Positions 25,366-35,086 of a stretch of 64,000 nucleotides of DNA are shown here, piece after piece. Both the position numbers and the translations under genes were made by a program. The notes beneath the pieces were generated by a model. The model searched no databases, was not told the origin of the DNA, and saw only the letters and a list, made by a program, of their open reading frames with translations. Position 1 is the first letter of the stretch. Each line of letters begins with the position of its first letter. Source of the DNA: Pseudarthrobacter sp. GA104 (GTDB lineage: Bacteria > Actinomycetota > Actinomycetes > Actinomycetales > Micrococcaceae); the NCBI RefSeq assembly GCF_009741265.1, contig NZ_WOWL01000001.1, forward strand, positions 3,782,001-3,846,000, read 5' to 3'.

Positions 25366-26910
25366 TCAGTAGCCGGAGAATGAGTCCACGTGGAGCCGGC
25401 GGGCCCCTGCCTGCTTAGCCGCCCGCCGCAGCGAGGCGACGCTGGCCGGTGAGCCCGAGACGTAAACGTCCCGCTCCGCGATGTCCGGGACCAGTGCCCG
25501 GAGGGCTTCGCCATCCAGCCGCGTGCCGTCCCAGGAGGCGGCGGCCAGGTCCGGCGGCGGCGCGGAACCATCCGCAGTGCGCACCAGGACGCGGATGCCC
25601 GCCGCCCGCAGTTCCTGCGCATAGGCAATCTCGTCGGCGCTCCTGGCAAGGAGGAGGAGGACAGCGTCCCGTTCCCGCAGTCCTCCCGAAGACAAGTGTG
25701 AAAGGTAGGGCGTGATGCCGATTCCGGCGGCAATCAGCAGTACCGGCTTCCGGGGATCCCGGGGGAGGACAAAGTCTCCCCCCACGGACGTGGCGGTCAC
25801 TTTGTCCCCGGGCTTCAGTGCAAGGAGGACCCGCTTCGCCGGGGACACCGGCTCAGCTGTCCGCACGCCAAACTTCACCAGGCGGTCGTCCGGCGAACCT
25901 GTCAGGCTGAACACACGACGCCGTCCCTTCCTGTCCGACTTGACCTGCGGCAGGTCCAGCTCCATGTACTGCCCCGGCACAAAGCGGACCGGCCGGGACG
26001 GTTCGAAGGAGAACTCCGTAGTGCTGGGTGTCAACGCCCTGGTTCCGGCAAAACGAAGGGACACGCTCCCATGCTGGCCCGCCAGGAAAGCCAGCAGATT
26101 GCCCAGCAGGAGCGCCGCCTCCGGAGAGTTGGCCAGGAAACCGACGTTGTAGGGGACCGCGAAAACAACACCTACCACTGCGGCCAACGCCAGCTGCTGC
26201 CAGCGCCGCGGCGGCAGCGTCAGCGGCTCGGTAAGCATGAACCCCGCAAAGAACAGCAGCGGCCGCTGGGCAAAGGACTGCCACAAGGCCATGCCCGCTG
26301 ACAGCCCGGCCTGGATCAGTTCGGAAGTGATGATCGCGGCGGCAACAACGGTGAACACCGAAGCCATGAGGAACTTCCGGGTGCGGTACAGGACCAGCAG
26401 GATCCCGGGGACCAGCAGCCACAGCATGGCCGGCGTGGCGGCCCACCAGGTTGCGATATTCAGGCCGGTGAGGCCCGTGACGAACGCGCCGGCTGCGGCG
26501 GGGTTGAACACATGCCGGCCGCGCCAGGCGAGGGCGTATTTCGACGCCGATGCCAGCACGCACGCCAAAGCCACTCCCGCCACATCCATGGGGGCGAAGG
26601 AGGGCCAGAACAGGAAATAGAGCAGCAGCCCGGTGATCAGCGACGACTCGGAGTGCGGCCGTACCCGGAACAGCACTGCCAGCGCCCTGTTCGACGCGTA
26701 CGTCAGCCCAAGGCAGAGGACCAGGTGCGCCAGCATCTCCGGAATGCCGAAAGTCAGCCAGCCCAGGGCATCCAGCAGAAGGCTGTATCCGGCGAGGGCC
26801 GCCAGGACCAGGAGGATCAGCCGGTACATGGTGAACCGGCCCAGCACGGTATCCAGCAGGCCGGCCACGGACAGGGCCGGTCCGGCCCCCGGCGCTTCAA
26901 CGGGGCTCAT
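25366..26910 (-). CDS. RnfD/NqrB-like membrane domain fused to a ferredoxin-NAD(P)H reductase domain
   Basis: A 514-residue fusion. Residues about 25-285 form roughly ten membrane helices of the RnfD/NqrB fold (SESSLITGLLLYFLFWP, then FNPAAAGAFVTGL). Residues about 290-514 are an FNR-like flavoreductase: an FAD segment (VPGQYMELDLP, then RRRVFSLTGSPDD) and an NAD(P) segment (VLLIAAGIGITPYLSHL, with DVYVSGSPASV at the end). It would take electrons from cytosolic NAD(P)H and move them across the membrane. Overlaps apbE by four bases. The partner FMN-binding lipoprotein is 0.9 kb upstream. The canonical S/TGAT flavinylation motif was not clearly seen in the membrane part. Confidence 0.85.
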   Translation of the reverse strand: MSPVEAPGAGPALSVAGLLDTVLGRFTMYRLILLVLAALAGYSLLLDALGWLTFGIPEMLAHLVLCLGLTYASNRALAVLFRVRPHSESSLITGLLLYFLFWPSFAPMDVAGVALACVLASASKYALAWRGRHVFNPAAAGAFVTGLTGLNIATWWAATPAMLWLLVPGILLVLYRTRKFLMASVFTVVAAAIITSELIQAGLSAGMALWQSFAQRPLLFFAGFMLTEPLTLPPRRWQQLALAAVVGVVFAVPYNVGFLANSPEAALLLGNLLAFLAGQHGSVSLRFAGTRALTPSTTEFSFEPSRPVRFVPGQYMELDLPQVKSDRKGRRRVFSLTGSPDDRLVKFGVRTAEPVSPAKRVLLALKPGDKVTATSVGGDFVLPRDPRKPVLLIAAGIGITPYLSHLSSGGLRERDAVLLLLARSADEIAYAQELRAAGIRVLVRTADGSAPPPDLAAASWDGTRLDGEALRALVPDIAERDVYVSGSPASVASLRRAAKQAGARRLHVDSFSGY

Positions 26911-27779
26911 GAAAACAGTGTCCCTTCAAATCCTGCGGAATGGGTGGCGCTTCCGTCCGAGAAGACCGTCAACCAGGAAAAATCGAAAGACCGCTGGAGT
27001 TCGTCACCAGGGAGGAAAAAGAGCGCGGTTGCCAGGGCATCGGCCAGCATGGTGGTTTCCGCCAGTGTCCACGTGGCCACGGCGGTCCTGACAGGGCGAC
27101 CGGTCCTGCCATCCAGGACGTGGTGCAGGCCGTCGCCCCAGGCGCGCCGGTTTGCGGCAGATGCACAGAGTGCCCGGCCTGCCAGCTGCACCACCCCGAT
27201 GGCCTGGGCTTCGTTGTAGGGGTGTTCCAATGCCACCGGAACGGGATCCGGGCCACGCGCCAGGAGGTCCCCGCCGGCATCGATGATGAAGGCCTCCACG
27301 CCTCCCGCCTCAAGCTCCGCCGCCAGCAGATCCACGAGCAGGCCCTTGCCGGCGGCCCCGATGTCCAGGACGGCAGGAGCCTTCGCGGTGAGGGTGGTGC
27401 CGGCCCAGTCCAGTACGTCGTCCCAGGCCGGAGCAGGCAGCGGGGAGCCGGACGGCCGAAGCGAGTAGCCGGCGTCGTAGCCCAGGCGCTCCAGGCTGGT
27501 GCCGATGAGCGGGGTCATGGCCCCGCCGGTGAGCTGGTAGAGGGTGCGGTAGACCAGCCCGAGCGGTCCGGCCTCGGCGGGAAACTCGTACCGGCCGGGT
27601 TCCCTGGCCATCGCGGTGACGCGGGAATCGTCCCGGAAGCGGGACCAGTCGGCGTCGAACCGTTCCACCACGTCCAAGAGGCGGGTCCGCAGGGCCGGAC
27701 CGAGCAGCCCGGGCGCAGAGACCTGCCAGCGCGTCCCGATCCCCTCAAACGCAAAGTCCTCCCGGTCCCCGTCCGGCAC
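26907..27779 (-). CDS. apbE: FAD:protein FMN transferase (ApbE family)
   Basis: A 290-residue flavin transferase that attaches FMN covalently to Ser/Thr of partner redox proteins. Family features include GTRWQVSAPG near the N-terminus, GGAMTPLIGTSLERLGY, DIGAAGKGLLVDLLA and IDAGGDLLARG. The GTG 27779 start lies just after the FMN-binding protein stop. No signal peptide is apparent. The neighbouring FMN-binding lipoprotein is the obvious substrate. Confidence 0.9.
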   Translation of the reverse strand: MPDGDREDFAFEGIGTRWQVSAPGLLGPALRTRLLDVVERFDADWSRFRDDSRVTAMAREPGRYEFPAEAGPLGLVYRTLYQLTGGAMTPLIGTSLERLGYDAGYSLRPSGSPLPAPAWDDVLDWAGTTLTAKAPAVLDIGAAGKGLLVDLLAAELEAGGVEAFIIDAGGDLLARGPDPVPVALEHPYNEAQAIGVVQLAGRALCASAANRRAWGDGLHHVLDGRTGRPVRTAVATWTLAETTMLADALATALFFLPGDELQRSFDFSWLTVFSDGSATHSAGFEGTLFS

Positions 27780-27782
27780 GGC

Positions 27783-28226
27783 CTACCGGGCCTCCGACTT
27801 GATCTGCTCCAGGGCCTTGTTGAAACCGCCGCTGGTGAGGGAAGAGCCCGCAACCTTGGACACATTGAGCTCGTCGATGTTCCTGCCAACCACCTGGGCC
27901 GCGATGCCGCCGGCAAACTCGCCCTGGAACTTGCGGGTATTCGGGTTGGACGGATGCTGGGTGATCTGCACGTCCGTGACGGTCCCGGCGGCGAGCGTGA
28001 GCTGGACGCCCACTGTCTCCGTACCGTTGGGCGACACATAGGTGCCGTCGGCGCTGTACGTGCCGTCCTTGTATTCCGCCCCGCCGGCCGCCGTTGTCGA
28101 CGCTCCGGTGGAGGGGGTGGTTGCCGCGGTGCTGCTCCCGGCTGACGGCGCGCAGCCTGCCACCGCTCCCGCCAGGGACAGGCCGGCGACTCCGGCGTAA
28201 ACACTTTTACGGACTGAGGGTCTCAT
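27783..28226 (-). CDS. FMN-binding domain lipoprotein
   Basis: A 147-residue exported protein. The N-terminal signal ends in the lipobox AVAGC with Cys25, so it is lipid-anchored outside the membrane. A Ser/Thr/Ala-rich spacer follows (about 26-48), then the FMN_bind domain starting YKDGTYSADGTYVSPNG. Near the end, KVAGSSLTSGGFNKAL matches the flavinylation motif, with AGSS in place of SGAT, so the acceptor would be a Ser. First gene of the operon; the 182 bases to argS hold its promoter but no clear element was recognised on this strand. Confidence 0.88.
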   Translation of the reverse strand: MRPSVRKSVYAGVAGLSLAGAVAGCAPSAGSSTAATTPSTGASTTAAGGAEYKDGTYSADGTYVSPNGTETVGVQLTLAAGTVTDVQITQHPSNPNTRKFQGEFAGGIAAQVVGRNIDELNVSKVAGSSLTSGGFNKALEQIKSEAR

Positions 28227-28396
28227 CAGGGTTCTCGTTTCATCAGGGGACGCAGGAAGGGATCTGCTCAGTGCTTACTGTGTTGTCAACGCAAAAGCCA
28301 GCGTATTGGTTCAACCCGTGCGAAGATTTCCGGTTTCCTGTGGATCGACAGGGTGCAGGAAGCGCCCTGGATTCCTTTGCTGTGACCGGCCCCCGG

Positions 28397-28402
28397 TAGT
28401 CT
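28397..28402 (+). promoter_or_regulatory. -10 element of a leaderless argS transcript
   Basis: TAGTCT lies six bases before the GTG start of argS at 28409, and there is no ribosome site. No good -35 is visible at the right distance. Confidence 0.45.
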
Positions 28403-28408
28403 AGAAGG

Positions 28409-30073
28409 GTGACTCCCGAAGAACTCTCCCTCGCCATATCCGCCTGCCTGAAGGATGCTGTCGCCGCCGGTGACATCGCCCTTGCAGCATCAGCTGTCCC
28501 TGATGAGGTGCGCGTGGAGCGACCCAAGAACCGGGACCACGGCGACTGGGCTACCAACATTGCCCTGCAGCTTGCCAAGCAGGCCGGCACCAGCCCGCGT
28601 GAATTCGCCACCATCCTCAGTGCCCGGCTGAAGTCCATCGACGGCGTTGCCGCCGTGGACATCGCGGGGCCGGGGTTCCTGAACATTACCGTGGATGCGG
28701 CTGCCGCCGGCGCCCTGGCCAAGGTGATTGTCGAAGCCGGAAAGCAGTACGGCACCAACTCCGCGCTCGCCGGCCACACGGTGAACATGGAGTTTGTCTC
28801 GGCCAATCCCACCGGTCCGCTGCATATCGGGCACACCCGTTGGGCGGCGTTGGGGGATTCGATCGCGCGCGTGCTGCGTGCGTCCGGGGCGGATGTGACC
28901 GCTGAGTATTACATCAATGACGCCGGCACGCAGATGAACGTCTTCGCACACTCCGTCTACAACCGGCTGCACGGCCTCCCCGTGCCCGACGGCGGCTACC
29001 CCGGACAGTACATTGCGGACCTTGGGCATGAGGTGCTGACGGAGCACCCGGACATCCGCGAACTGACTGAAGTTGCGGCCCTTCCAGTGATCCGCGCCGC
29101 TGCCTACGAGGCGCAGATGAAGGACATCAAGGCCACCCTTGCGGACTTCGGCGTGGAGTTCGACGTGTTCTTCTCCGAGCAGGAGCTGCACGACGCCGGC
29201 GCGATCGAGAGTGCAGTGGCGCGCCTGCGCGAGCAGGGCCACGTGTTCGACGACGGCGGCGCGGTCTGGCTGCGGACCACGGACTTTGGCGACGACAAGG
29301 ACCGGGTGATGATCCGGGCCAACGGCGAGCCGACGTACTTCGCAGCCGACGCCGCCTACTACCTGTCCAAGAAGGACCGCGGCTATACCGAGAAGATCTA
29401 CCTCCTCGGCGCGGACCACCACGGCTACATCAACCGGCTCAAGGCGATTGCCGCGTGCGCCGGCGACGACCCCGAGGTCCACATCGAGGTGCTGATCGGG
29501 CAGCTGGTGTCCGTTAACGGAGCGAAGCTGTCCAAGCGCGCCGGAAACATCATTGAGCTCAAGGACCTGATCGACTGGCTTGGGAAGGACGCCGTCCGCT
29601 ACTCGCTGGCACGCTTCCCTGCAGATTCGCCCCTGACCCTGGACCCGGAGCTGCTGAAGAAGCACAGCAACGAAAACCCGGTGTTCTACGTCCAGTACGC
29701 CCACGCCCGCTCCCGCGGTGCTGCCCGGAACGCCGTGGCGGCCGGAGTGGAGCGCCAGGTGGACGGCAAAGACAGCTTTGACGCCTCGCTGCTGGACCAC
29801 GCCACCGAGAACGAGCTGCTTTCCTACCTGGGCAGTTACCCCTCGATCGTGGCCAAGGCCGCCGAGCTGCGCGAGCCGCACCGTGTGGCCCGCCACCTCG
29901 AGGTCATCGCCGGCGCCTACCACCGCTGGTATGACGCCTGCCGCATTGCGCCCATGGGCGACGAAGCGGTGACGGATGTCAACCGCACCCGGCTGTGGCT
30001 CAACGACGCCACGAGCCAGGTGCTGGCCAACGGCCTTGACCTGCTTGGCGTTTCCGCGCCGGAACGGATGTGA
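28409..30073 (+). CDS. argS: arginyl-tRNA synthetase
   Basis: A 554-residue class I synthetase charging tRNA-Arg. The HIGH-type motif HIGH is in TGPLHIGHTRWA (about residue 130). The KMSKS-like loop is KLSKRAGN. The N-terminal Add1 domain and the C-terminal DALR-type anticodon-binding helices (ending LANGLDLLGVSAPERM) are complete. The GTG start is supported by the -10 six bases upstream. Head of an operon with lysA and the threonine genes; a tRNA-Arg gene lies 3 kb away. Confidence 0.96.
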   Translation: MTPEELSLAISACLKDAVAAGDIALAASAVPDEVRVERPKNRDHGDWATNIALQLAKQAGTSPREFATILSARLKSIDGVAAVDIAGPGFLNITVDAAAAGALAKVIVEAGKQYGTNSALAGHTVNMEFVSANPTGPLHIGHTRWAALGDSIARVLRASGADVTAEYYINDAGTQMNVFAHSVYNRLHGLPVPDGGYPGQYIADLGHEVLTEHPDIRELTEVAALPVIRAAAYEAQMKDIKATLADFGVEFDVFFSEQELHDAGAIESAVARLREQGHVFDDGGAVWLRTTDFGDDKDRVMIRANGEPTYFAADAAYYLSKKDRGYTEKIYLLGADHHGYINRLKAIAACAGDDPEVHIEVLIGQLVSVNGAKLSKRAGNIIELKDLIDWLGKDAVRYSLARFPADSPLTLDPELLKKHSNENPVFYVQYAHARSRGAARNAVAAGVERQVDGKDSFDASLLDHATENELLSYLGSYPSIVAKAAELREPHRVARHLEVIAGAYHRWYDACRIAPMGDEAVTDVNRTRLWLNDATSQVLANGLDLLGVSAPERM

Positions 30074-30077
30074 TCCA

Positions 30078-31553
30078 ATGACTGCACAGGACCCCATTGC
30101 CGGTTCTCCGCTAGCCCCGGGCTGGCTGTCTGTCCCTGCGGACCTGAATGCCCTCGAGCCAAAGATGTGGGCACAGGATGCAGCCAGGAACGAGTCCGGT
30201 GAACTCACCATCGACGGCATTCCGGTCAGCGAGCTCCAGCGGCAATATGGGACCCCGCTCTTCGTCATGAGCGAGACCGACTTCCGTGCCAGGGCACGCG
30301 CCTTCAGCGACGCCTTCAACAATGCGTTCGCCGATATCTGCGGGGGAGTGGACGTCTATTACGCCGGCAAATCGTTCCTGTGCACCGCCGTGGTGCGGTG
30401 GGTCGAGGAGGAGGGGCTGCGGCTGGACACTGCGTCCGGCGGCGAGCTGGCCGTCGCGGCAAAGGCCGGGATTCCCGGCGCCGACGTGGCCCTGCACGGC
30501 AACAACAAGTCCGACGGCGAGATCCACCGTGCGCTGGACATGAAGCTGGGCCGGATTGTGGTGGACAGCCTCAGCGAACTGGTCCGGGTGGGCGCCATCG
30601 CTGAACTGCGGGGGGAAAAGGCCAAGGTCATGCTCCGGCTCACGCCGGGAGTCCACGCGCATACCCACGAATTCATTGCCACGGCCCACGAGGACCAGAA
30701 GTTCGGCCTCTCCATGGCGGCGGACACCACCGAACAGGCAGGGCTATCCGCTGCTGAAGAAGCAGTGGCAGCCGCTGCCGCGCACCCGGGCATTGAACTG
30801 CTGGGACTGCACTGCCACATCGGATCCCAGATCTTCGAGCCGGACGGCTTCGCGATGGCTGCCGAGAAGCTCCTTCGCTTCCTCGCCGCCATGCAGGAAA
30901 AGTACTCCATTGTCCTTCCGGAGCTGGACCTCGGCGGCGGCTACGGCATCGCCTACACCCCGGTGGACACCCCCCGCCCCGCAGCCGAGATCGCGGAGGC
31001 GATGGCCGCCGTCGTCCGTTCCACCTGCGCAGCACTGGGCATTGACTCGCCCCGCATCTCCATCGAACCCGGACGCGCCATCGTGGGCAGCACCACCTTC
31101 ACCCTTTACGAAGCGGGGACGATCAAAACCGTGCGCGTGGACGCGCCGGCCCCCTCCGGAGCCAGTGACGGAGGCAACAACGTTACGTATCCGCGCCGGT
31201 ATGTTTCGGTGGACGGCGGCATGAGCGACAACGCCCGGCCCGTGCTCTACGACGCCGATTACTCCGCAATTCTGGCCTCCCGCGCGTCCGCGGCGGCTCC
31301 GCAGCTGTCCCGCGTGGTGGGCAAACATTGCGAGAGCGGCGACATAGTTGTTAGAGATGTATATCTGCCCGAGGACGTGGCAGCCGGTGATCTGCTTGCT
31401 GTACCGGGGACCGGCGCCTACTGCTGGGCCCTGTCAAGCAACTACAACTATCTGGCCCGGCCGGGCGTTGTCGCGGTGCGCGACGGATCTGCCCGGCTGA
31501 TTGTCCGCGGGGAAACCGAAGAAGATCTGCTGAACCGCGACATGGGAGCCTGA
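30078..31553 (+). CDS. lysA: diaminopimelate decarboxylase
   Basis: A 491-residue PLP enzyme for the last step of lysine synthesis. The PLP Lys98 is in VDVYYAGKSFLC. Further signatures are LHCHIGSQIF, ELDLGGGYGIAYT, and the C-terminal CESGDIVVRDVYLPEDVAAGD and GAYCWALSSNYN. ATG 30078 follows the argS stop by four bases. The argS-lysA-hom-thrC-thrB order is the classic actinobacterial cluster. Confidence 0.96.
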   Translation: MTAQDPIAGSPLAPGWLSVPADLNALEPKMWAQDAARNESGELTIDGIPVSELQRQYGTPLFVMSETDFRARARAFSDAFNNAFADICGGVDVYYAGKSFLCTAVVRWVEEEGLRLDTASGGELAVAAKAGIPGADVALHGNNKSDGEIHRALDMKLGRIVVDSLSELVRVGAIAELRGEKAKVMLRLTPGVHAHTHEFIATAHEDQKFGLSMAADTTEQAGLSAAEEAVAAAAAHPGIELLGLHCHIGSQIFEPDGFAMAAEKLLRFLAAMQEKYSIVLPELDLGGGYGIAYTPVDTPRPAAEIAEAMAAVVRSTCAALGIDSPRISIEPGRAIVGSTTFTLYEAGTIKTVRVDAPAPSGASDGGNNVTYPRRYVSVDGGMSDNARPVLYDADYSAILASRASAAAPQLSRVVGKHCESGDIVVRDVYLPEDVAAGDLLAVPGTGAYCWALSSNYNYLARPGVVAVRDGSARLIVRGETEEDLLNRDMGA

Positions 31554-32882
31554 ATGACGGAATTGCGAACCCTGAAAGTAGCCCTGCTGGGCTGCGGCAA
31601 CGTTGGGGCCCAGGTTGCGCGGATCCTCATTGAGGACGCCGACACCCTTGCCGCCCGCACGGGCGCGAAGCTGCAGTTGAGCGGCATCGCCGTGCGCAAC
31701 GTCAATGCCCCCCGCGACGTGGACCTGCCGCAGGAGCTCTTCACCACCGACGCCGAGACGCTGGTCAAGGACGCGGACCTGGTGATCGAGCTGATGGGCG
31801 GCATAGAGCCGGCCCGCACGCTGATCCTTTCTGCCCTTCGCAACGGTGCCTGCGTTGTCACGGGCAACAAGGCGCTCGTGGCGCAGGACGGACCCACCCT
31901 GCACGAGGAGGCTGACAAGGCGGGCGTCCAGCTCTCCTATGAGGCCGCCGTCGCCGGTGCCATCCCCATCCTGCGTCCCATCCGCGACAGTCTCGCCGGC
32001 GACCGGATCACGCGCGTCCTGGGCATCGTCAACGGAACCACCAATTTCATCCTTGACCAGATGGACAGCACCGGAGCCCAGTTCGCCGATGCCCTCGCCG
32101 AAGCGCAGCGCCTTGGCTACGCCGAGGCGGACCCCACTGCCGACGTCGAAGGCCACGATGCCGCCGCCAAGGCCGCCATCCTTGCCTCGCTCTCCTTCCA
32201 CACCCGGTTTGCCCTGGAAAACGTCCACTGCGAAGGGATCACCTCGGTCACTGCGGCGGATATCGCCGCGGCCAAGGACGCCGGCTTTGTCATCAAGCTG
32301 CTGGCGATTGCGGAGAAGCTTCCCGCAGCAGGCACGGATGCCGACGGCGGCGAGGGCGTCTCCGTGCGCGTGCACCCCACGCTGCTTCCCCGGGAGCACC
32401 CGCTGGCCGCCGTCCGCGGCGCCTTCAACGCGGTGTTCATCGAAGCCGAGAATGCCGGCGAACTGATGTTCTACGGACAGGGAGCCGGCGGTACCCCCAC
32501 TGCGTCCGCTGTCCTGGGCGACCTGGTCTCGGCCGCGCGCAGCCTGGTCCTCGGCGGACCCGGCCGGACGGAAACCACCACCGGCCAGGTTTCGGCGCTG
32601 CCGATCGACGCGGCCGTTACCAGCTACTACATCGGGCTCGACGTCGCCGACCAGCCGGGCGTGCTGGCCAGGATTGCCCAGCTCTTCGCCGAGCACGGCG
32701 TATCCATCGAGATCATGCGGCAGACCATCCACCGTGACGCGGAGTCCAACGTGGAATCCGCCGAGCTGCGGATCGTCACCCACCGCGCGTCAGAGGCTGC
32801 CCTAGCGGCCACCGTCGAGGCCGTGAAAGGCCTGGACGTCATCAATTCAGTTACATCCGTTCTGCGGGTAGAAGGAGTCTAA
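31554..32882 (+). CDS. hom: homoserine dehydrogenase
   Basis: A 442-residue enzyme reducing aspartate semialdehyde to homoserine. The NAD(P)-binding loop LLGCGNVGAQVARIL is at about 11-25, with GNKALVAQDGPTL and the catalytic region ADPTADVEGHDAAAKAAILA. A C-terminal ACT domain (about 355-440, DQPGVLARIAQLFAEHGVSIEIM) gives threonine feedback control. It starts immediately after the lysA stop. Confidence 0.96.
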   Translation: MTELRTLKVALLGCGNVGAQVARILIEDADTLAARTGAKLQLSGIAVRNVNAPRDVDLPQELFTTDAETLVKDADLVIELMGGIEPARTLILSALRNGACVVTGNKALVAQDGPTLHEEADKAGVQLSYEAAVAGAIPILRPIRDSLAGDRITRVLGIVNGTTNFILDQMDSTGAQFADALAEAQRLGYAEADPTADVEGHDAAAKAAILASLSFHTRFALENVHCEGITSVTAADIAAAKDAGFVIKLLAIAEKLPAAGTDADGGEGVSVRVHPTLLPREHPLAAVRGAFNAVFIEAENAGELMFYGQGAGGTPTASAVLGDLVSAARSLVLGGPGRTETTTGQVSALPIDAAVTSYYIGLDVADQPGVLARIAQLFAEHGVSIEIMRQTIHRDAESNVESAELRIVTHRASEAALAATVEAVKGLDVINSVTSVLRVEGV

Positions 32883-33989
32883 GTGGCTCACCAATGGCGC
32901 GGCGTCATCCGCGAATACGCTGACCGTCTGCCCGTGACGGAATCCACCAGGGTCATCACCCTTGGCGAAGGCGGCACACCGCTGGTGCGCGCGCAGAAGC
33001 TTTCCGAGCTCACCGGTTCCGAGGTGTACCTGAAGGTTGAGGGCATGAACCCCACGGGTTCCTTCAAGGACCGCGGCATGACCATGGCCATGACCGCCGC
33101 CGTCGCCTCCGGGGCAAAGGCTGTAGTCTGCGCCTCCACCGGTAACACCTCCGCCTCTGCTGCCGCCTACGCCACCGCTGCCGGCCTGAAGTGCGCTGTC
33201 CTGGTGCCGGAAGGCAAGATTTCCATGGGCAAGCTCAGCCAGGCCATCGCCCACGGCGCCACGCTGCTGCAGGTGGACGGCAACTTCGACAACTGCCTGG
33301 ACATCGCCCGGAAGCTGGGGGAGTCCTACCCTGTGTTCCTGGTGAACTCAGTCAACCCGGCCCGCATCCAGGGCCAAAAGACCGGTGCCTTCGAAATCGT
33401 CGACGCGCTGGGCGACGCTCCGGACATCCACGTCCTGCCGGTCGGCAACGCCGGAAACATCACCGCTTACTGGAAGGGCTACAAGGAGTACTCCGCTCCC
33501 TTCGAGTCCGAAACGGCCGGCACCCTTCCCGCCGTCTCCACCAAGACCCCGGCCATGTGGGGTTTCCAGGCGGCTGGCGCGGCCCCCTTCGTCGCCGGCC
33601 ACCCCATCACCGAACCGGACACCATTGCCACGGCCATCCGGATCGGAAACCCCGCCTCCTGGGACGGCGCCATTGGCGCCCGTGACGAGTCCGGCGGACT
33701 GATTGACGCAGTCACGGATGAGGAAATCCTGAATGCGCACCGCTGGCTGTCCGCACGCGAGGGCGTTTTCGTGGAGCCCGGATCCGCCGCAGGCGTGGCC
33801 GGGCTGCTGAAAAAGCACGCCGCCGGTGAAGTCCCGTCGGGCAAGACGATCGTCATCACCGTTACGGGCCACGGCCTCAAGGACCCCCAGTGGGCCCTGC
33901 GCACCGAGGACGGCAGCGATGTGCAGCCGGTCAAGGTACTCAACGACGTCGTCACGGTTGCAGCCGAACTGGGACTGGAAGACAAATAA
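32883..33989 (+). CDS. thrC: threonine synthase
   Basis: A 368-residue PLP enzyme converting phosphohomoserine to threonine. The PLP lysine Lys62 sits in NPTGSFKDRGMTMAM, with the cofactor-binding STGNTSASAAAYA. The GTG start directly follows the hom stop with no gap. It is the short bacterial form. The C-terminus has a phosphate-type VTGHGLKDP motif. Confidence 0.95.
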   Translation: MAHQWRGVIREYADRLPVTESTRVITLGEGGTPLVRAQKLSELTGSEVYLKVEGMNPTGSFKDRGMTMAMTAAVASGAKAVVCASTGNTSASAAAYATAAGLKCAVLVPEGKISMGKLSQAIAHGATLLQVDGNFDNCLDIARKLGESYPVFLVNSVNPARIQGQKTGAFEIVDALGDAPDIHVLPVGNAGNITAYWKGYKEYSAPFESETAGTLPAVSTKTPAMWGFQAAGAAPFVAGHPITEPDTIATAIRIGNPASWDGAIGARDESGGLIDAVTDEEILNAHRWLSAREGVFVEPGSAAGVAGLLKKHAAGEVPSGKTIVITVTGHGLKDPQWALRTEDGSDVQPVKVLNDVVTVAAELGLEDK

Positions 33990-33991
33990 CC

Positions 33992-34978
33992 GTGGAAACC
34001 ACCCTCACTGTGCCCGCCGAGTCCGCAGCAGCTGCGCCGGCAGTCCCGGCCGGCCAGCTGGTGACCGTCCGCGTGCCCGCCACCAGCGCGAACCTGGGCC
34101 CCGGGTACGACAGCCTGGGGCTCGCCCTGTCGCTGCACGACACCCTGACGGTGGAAACCCTGGGCAGTGGCGAGCTGCACTTCGACCTCAGCGGCGAGGG
34201 GGCTGAAACACTTCCCCGCGATGCCAGCCACCTGGTGGTCAGGGCCCTCACGGAGGCCCTGCACCGCCTGGGCTTCCGGCACGAGGGGCTTCGGATCACG
34301 GCGGACAACGTCAACCCTCACGGGCGGGGGCTCGGGTCCTCGGCGTCGGCAGTGGTAGCTGCCGTGACCGCAGCCAATGCCCTGGTTCCTGAGGCTGCCC
34401 GCCGCGGGAAGGACTGGATCCTCCAGCTCACGTCCGAGATGGAGGGGCACCCGGACAACGTCGCACCCGCCATTTTCGGCGGACTGGCACTGTCCTGGCA
34501 GAACAATGACCAGTACAGCAGCACGCGGGCAACGGTGTCGGAATCGGTCATCCCCGTTGTGGCGGTGCCTGACTTCGAGCTTTCCACGGAGGCGGCCCGG
34601 GCCCTCTTGCCGGCCTCGGTGGGCCACCACGCCGCCGCAATGAACGCCGGCCGCGCCGCGCTGCTGATCCACGCACTGACGGCCAAACCAGAATTCCTGC
34701 TGGCCGGCACCGAGGACTACCTGCACCAGAGCTACCGGGCGGAGGCCATGCGCCCGTCCGCAGCGCTGATCGGGGCGTTGCGCACGGCAGGATATGCCGC
34801 CGTCGTTTCGGGCGCCGGGCCCACTGTGCTGGTCCTGGCTGACGGCGAGGCCGAGGCTGCCGCCGTTGTGGCTTTCATCGAGGACTTCATCGCAGCCAAC
34901 ACGCCGGATATGGCATGGCGGGTGCTGAAGCTGGCAGTGGACGTTGAAGGTGCTAAGGTGGAGATGCACCGGCGGTAA
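33992..34978 (+). CDS. thrB: homoserine kinase
   Basis: A 328-residue GHMP kinase that phosphorylates homoserine. The ATP loop is PHGRGLGSSASAVVAA (about 108-123), the N-terminal motif is PATSANLGPGYDSLGLAL, and SGAGPTVLVLADG is near the C-terminus. GTG 33992 is two bases after the thrC stop. Last gene of the amino-acid cluster; a 296-base gap to rho follows. Confidence 0.95.
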   Translation: METTLTVPAESAAAAPAVPAGQLVTVRVPATSANLGPGYDSLGLALSLHDTLTVETLGSGELHFDLSGEGAETLPRDASHLVVRALTEALHRLGFRHEGLRITADNVNPHGRGLGSSASAVVAAVTAANALVPEAARRGKDWILQLTSEMEGHPDNVAPAIFGGLALSWQNNDQYSSTRATVSESVIPVVAVPDFELSTEAARALLPASVGHHAAAMNAGRAALLIHALTAKPEFLLAGTEDYLHQSYRAEAMRPSAALIGALRTAGYAAVVSGAGPTVLVLADGEAEAAAVVAFIEDFIAANTPDMAWRVLKLAVDVEGAKVEMHRR

Positions 34979-35055
34979 TTCCGCCTATCTGATCTCCTCC
35001 AGCATTCATTTGCGATTTGATCTCCTACTGCGCAATCTATTCCGGTGCCGCCTGC

Positions 35056-35086
35056 TTGGTCTGTCGCAGGAATCTGTAGCTATAAA
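35056..35086 (+). promoter_or_regulatory. candidate rho promoter and leader
   Basis: TTGGTC (35056-35061) and TATAAA (35081-35086) are spaced by 19 bases. The start site near 35093 would leave an untranslated leader of about 180 bases. Rho leaders are known to mediate Rho-dependent autoregulation, but no specific element can be seen. The rest of the 34979-35274 gap shows nothing clear. Confidence 0.4.
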
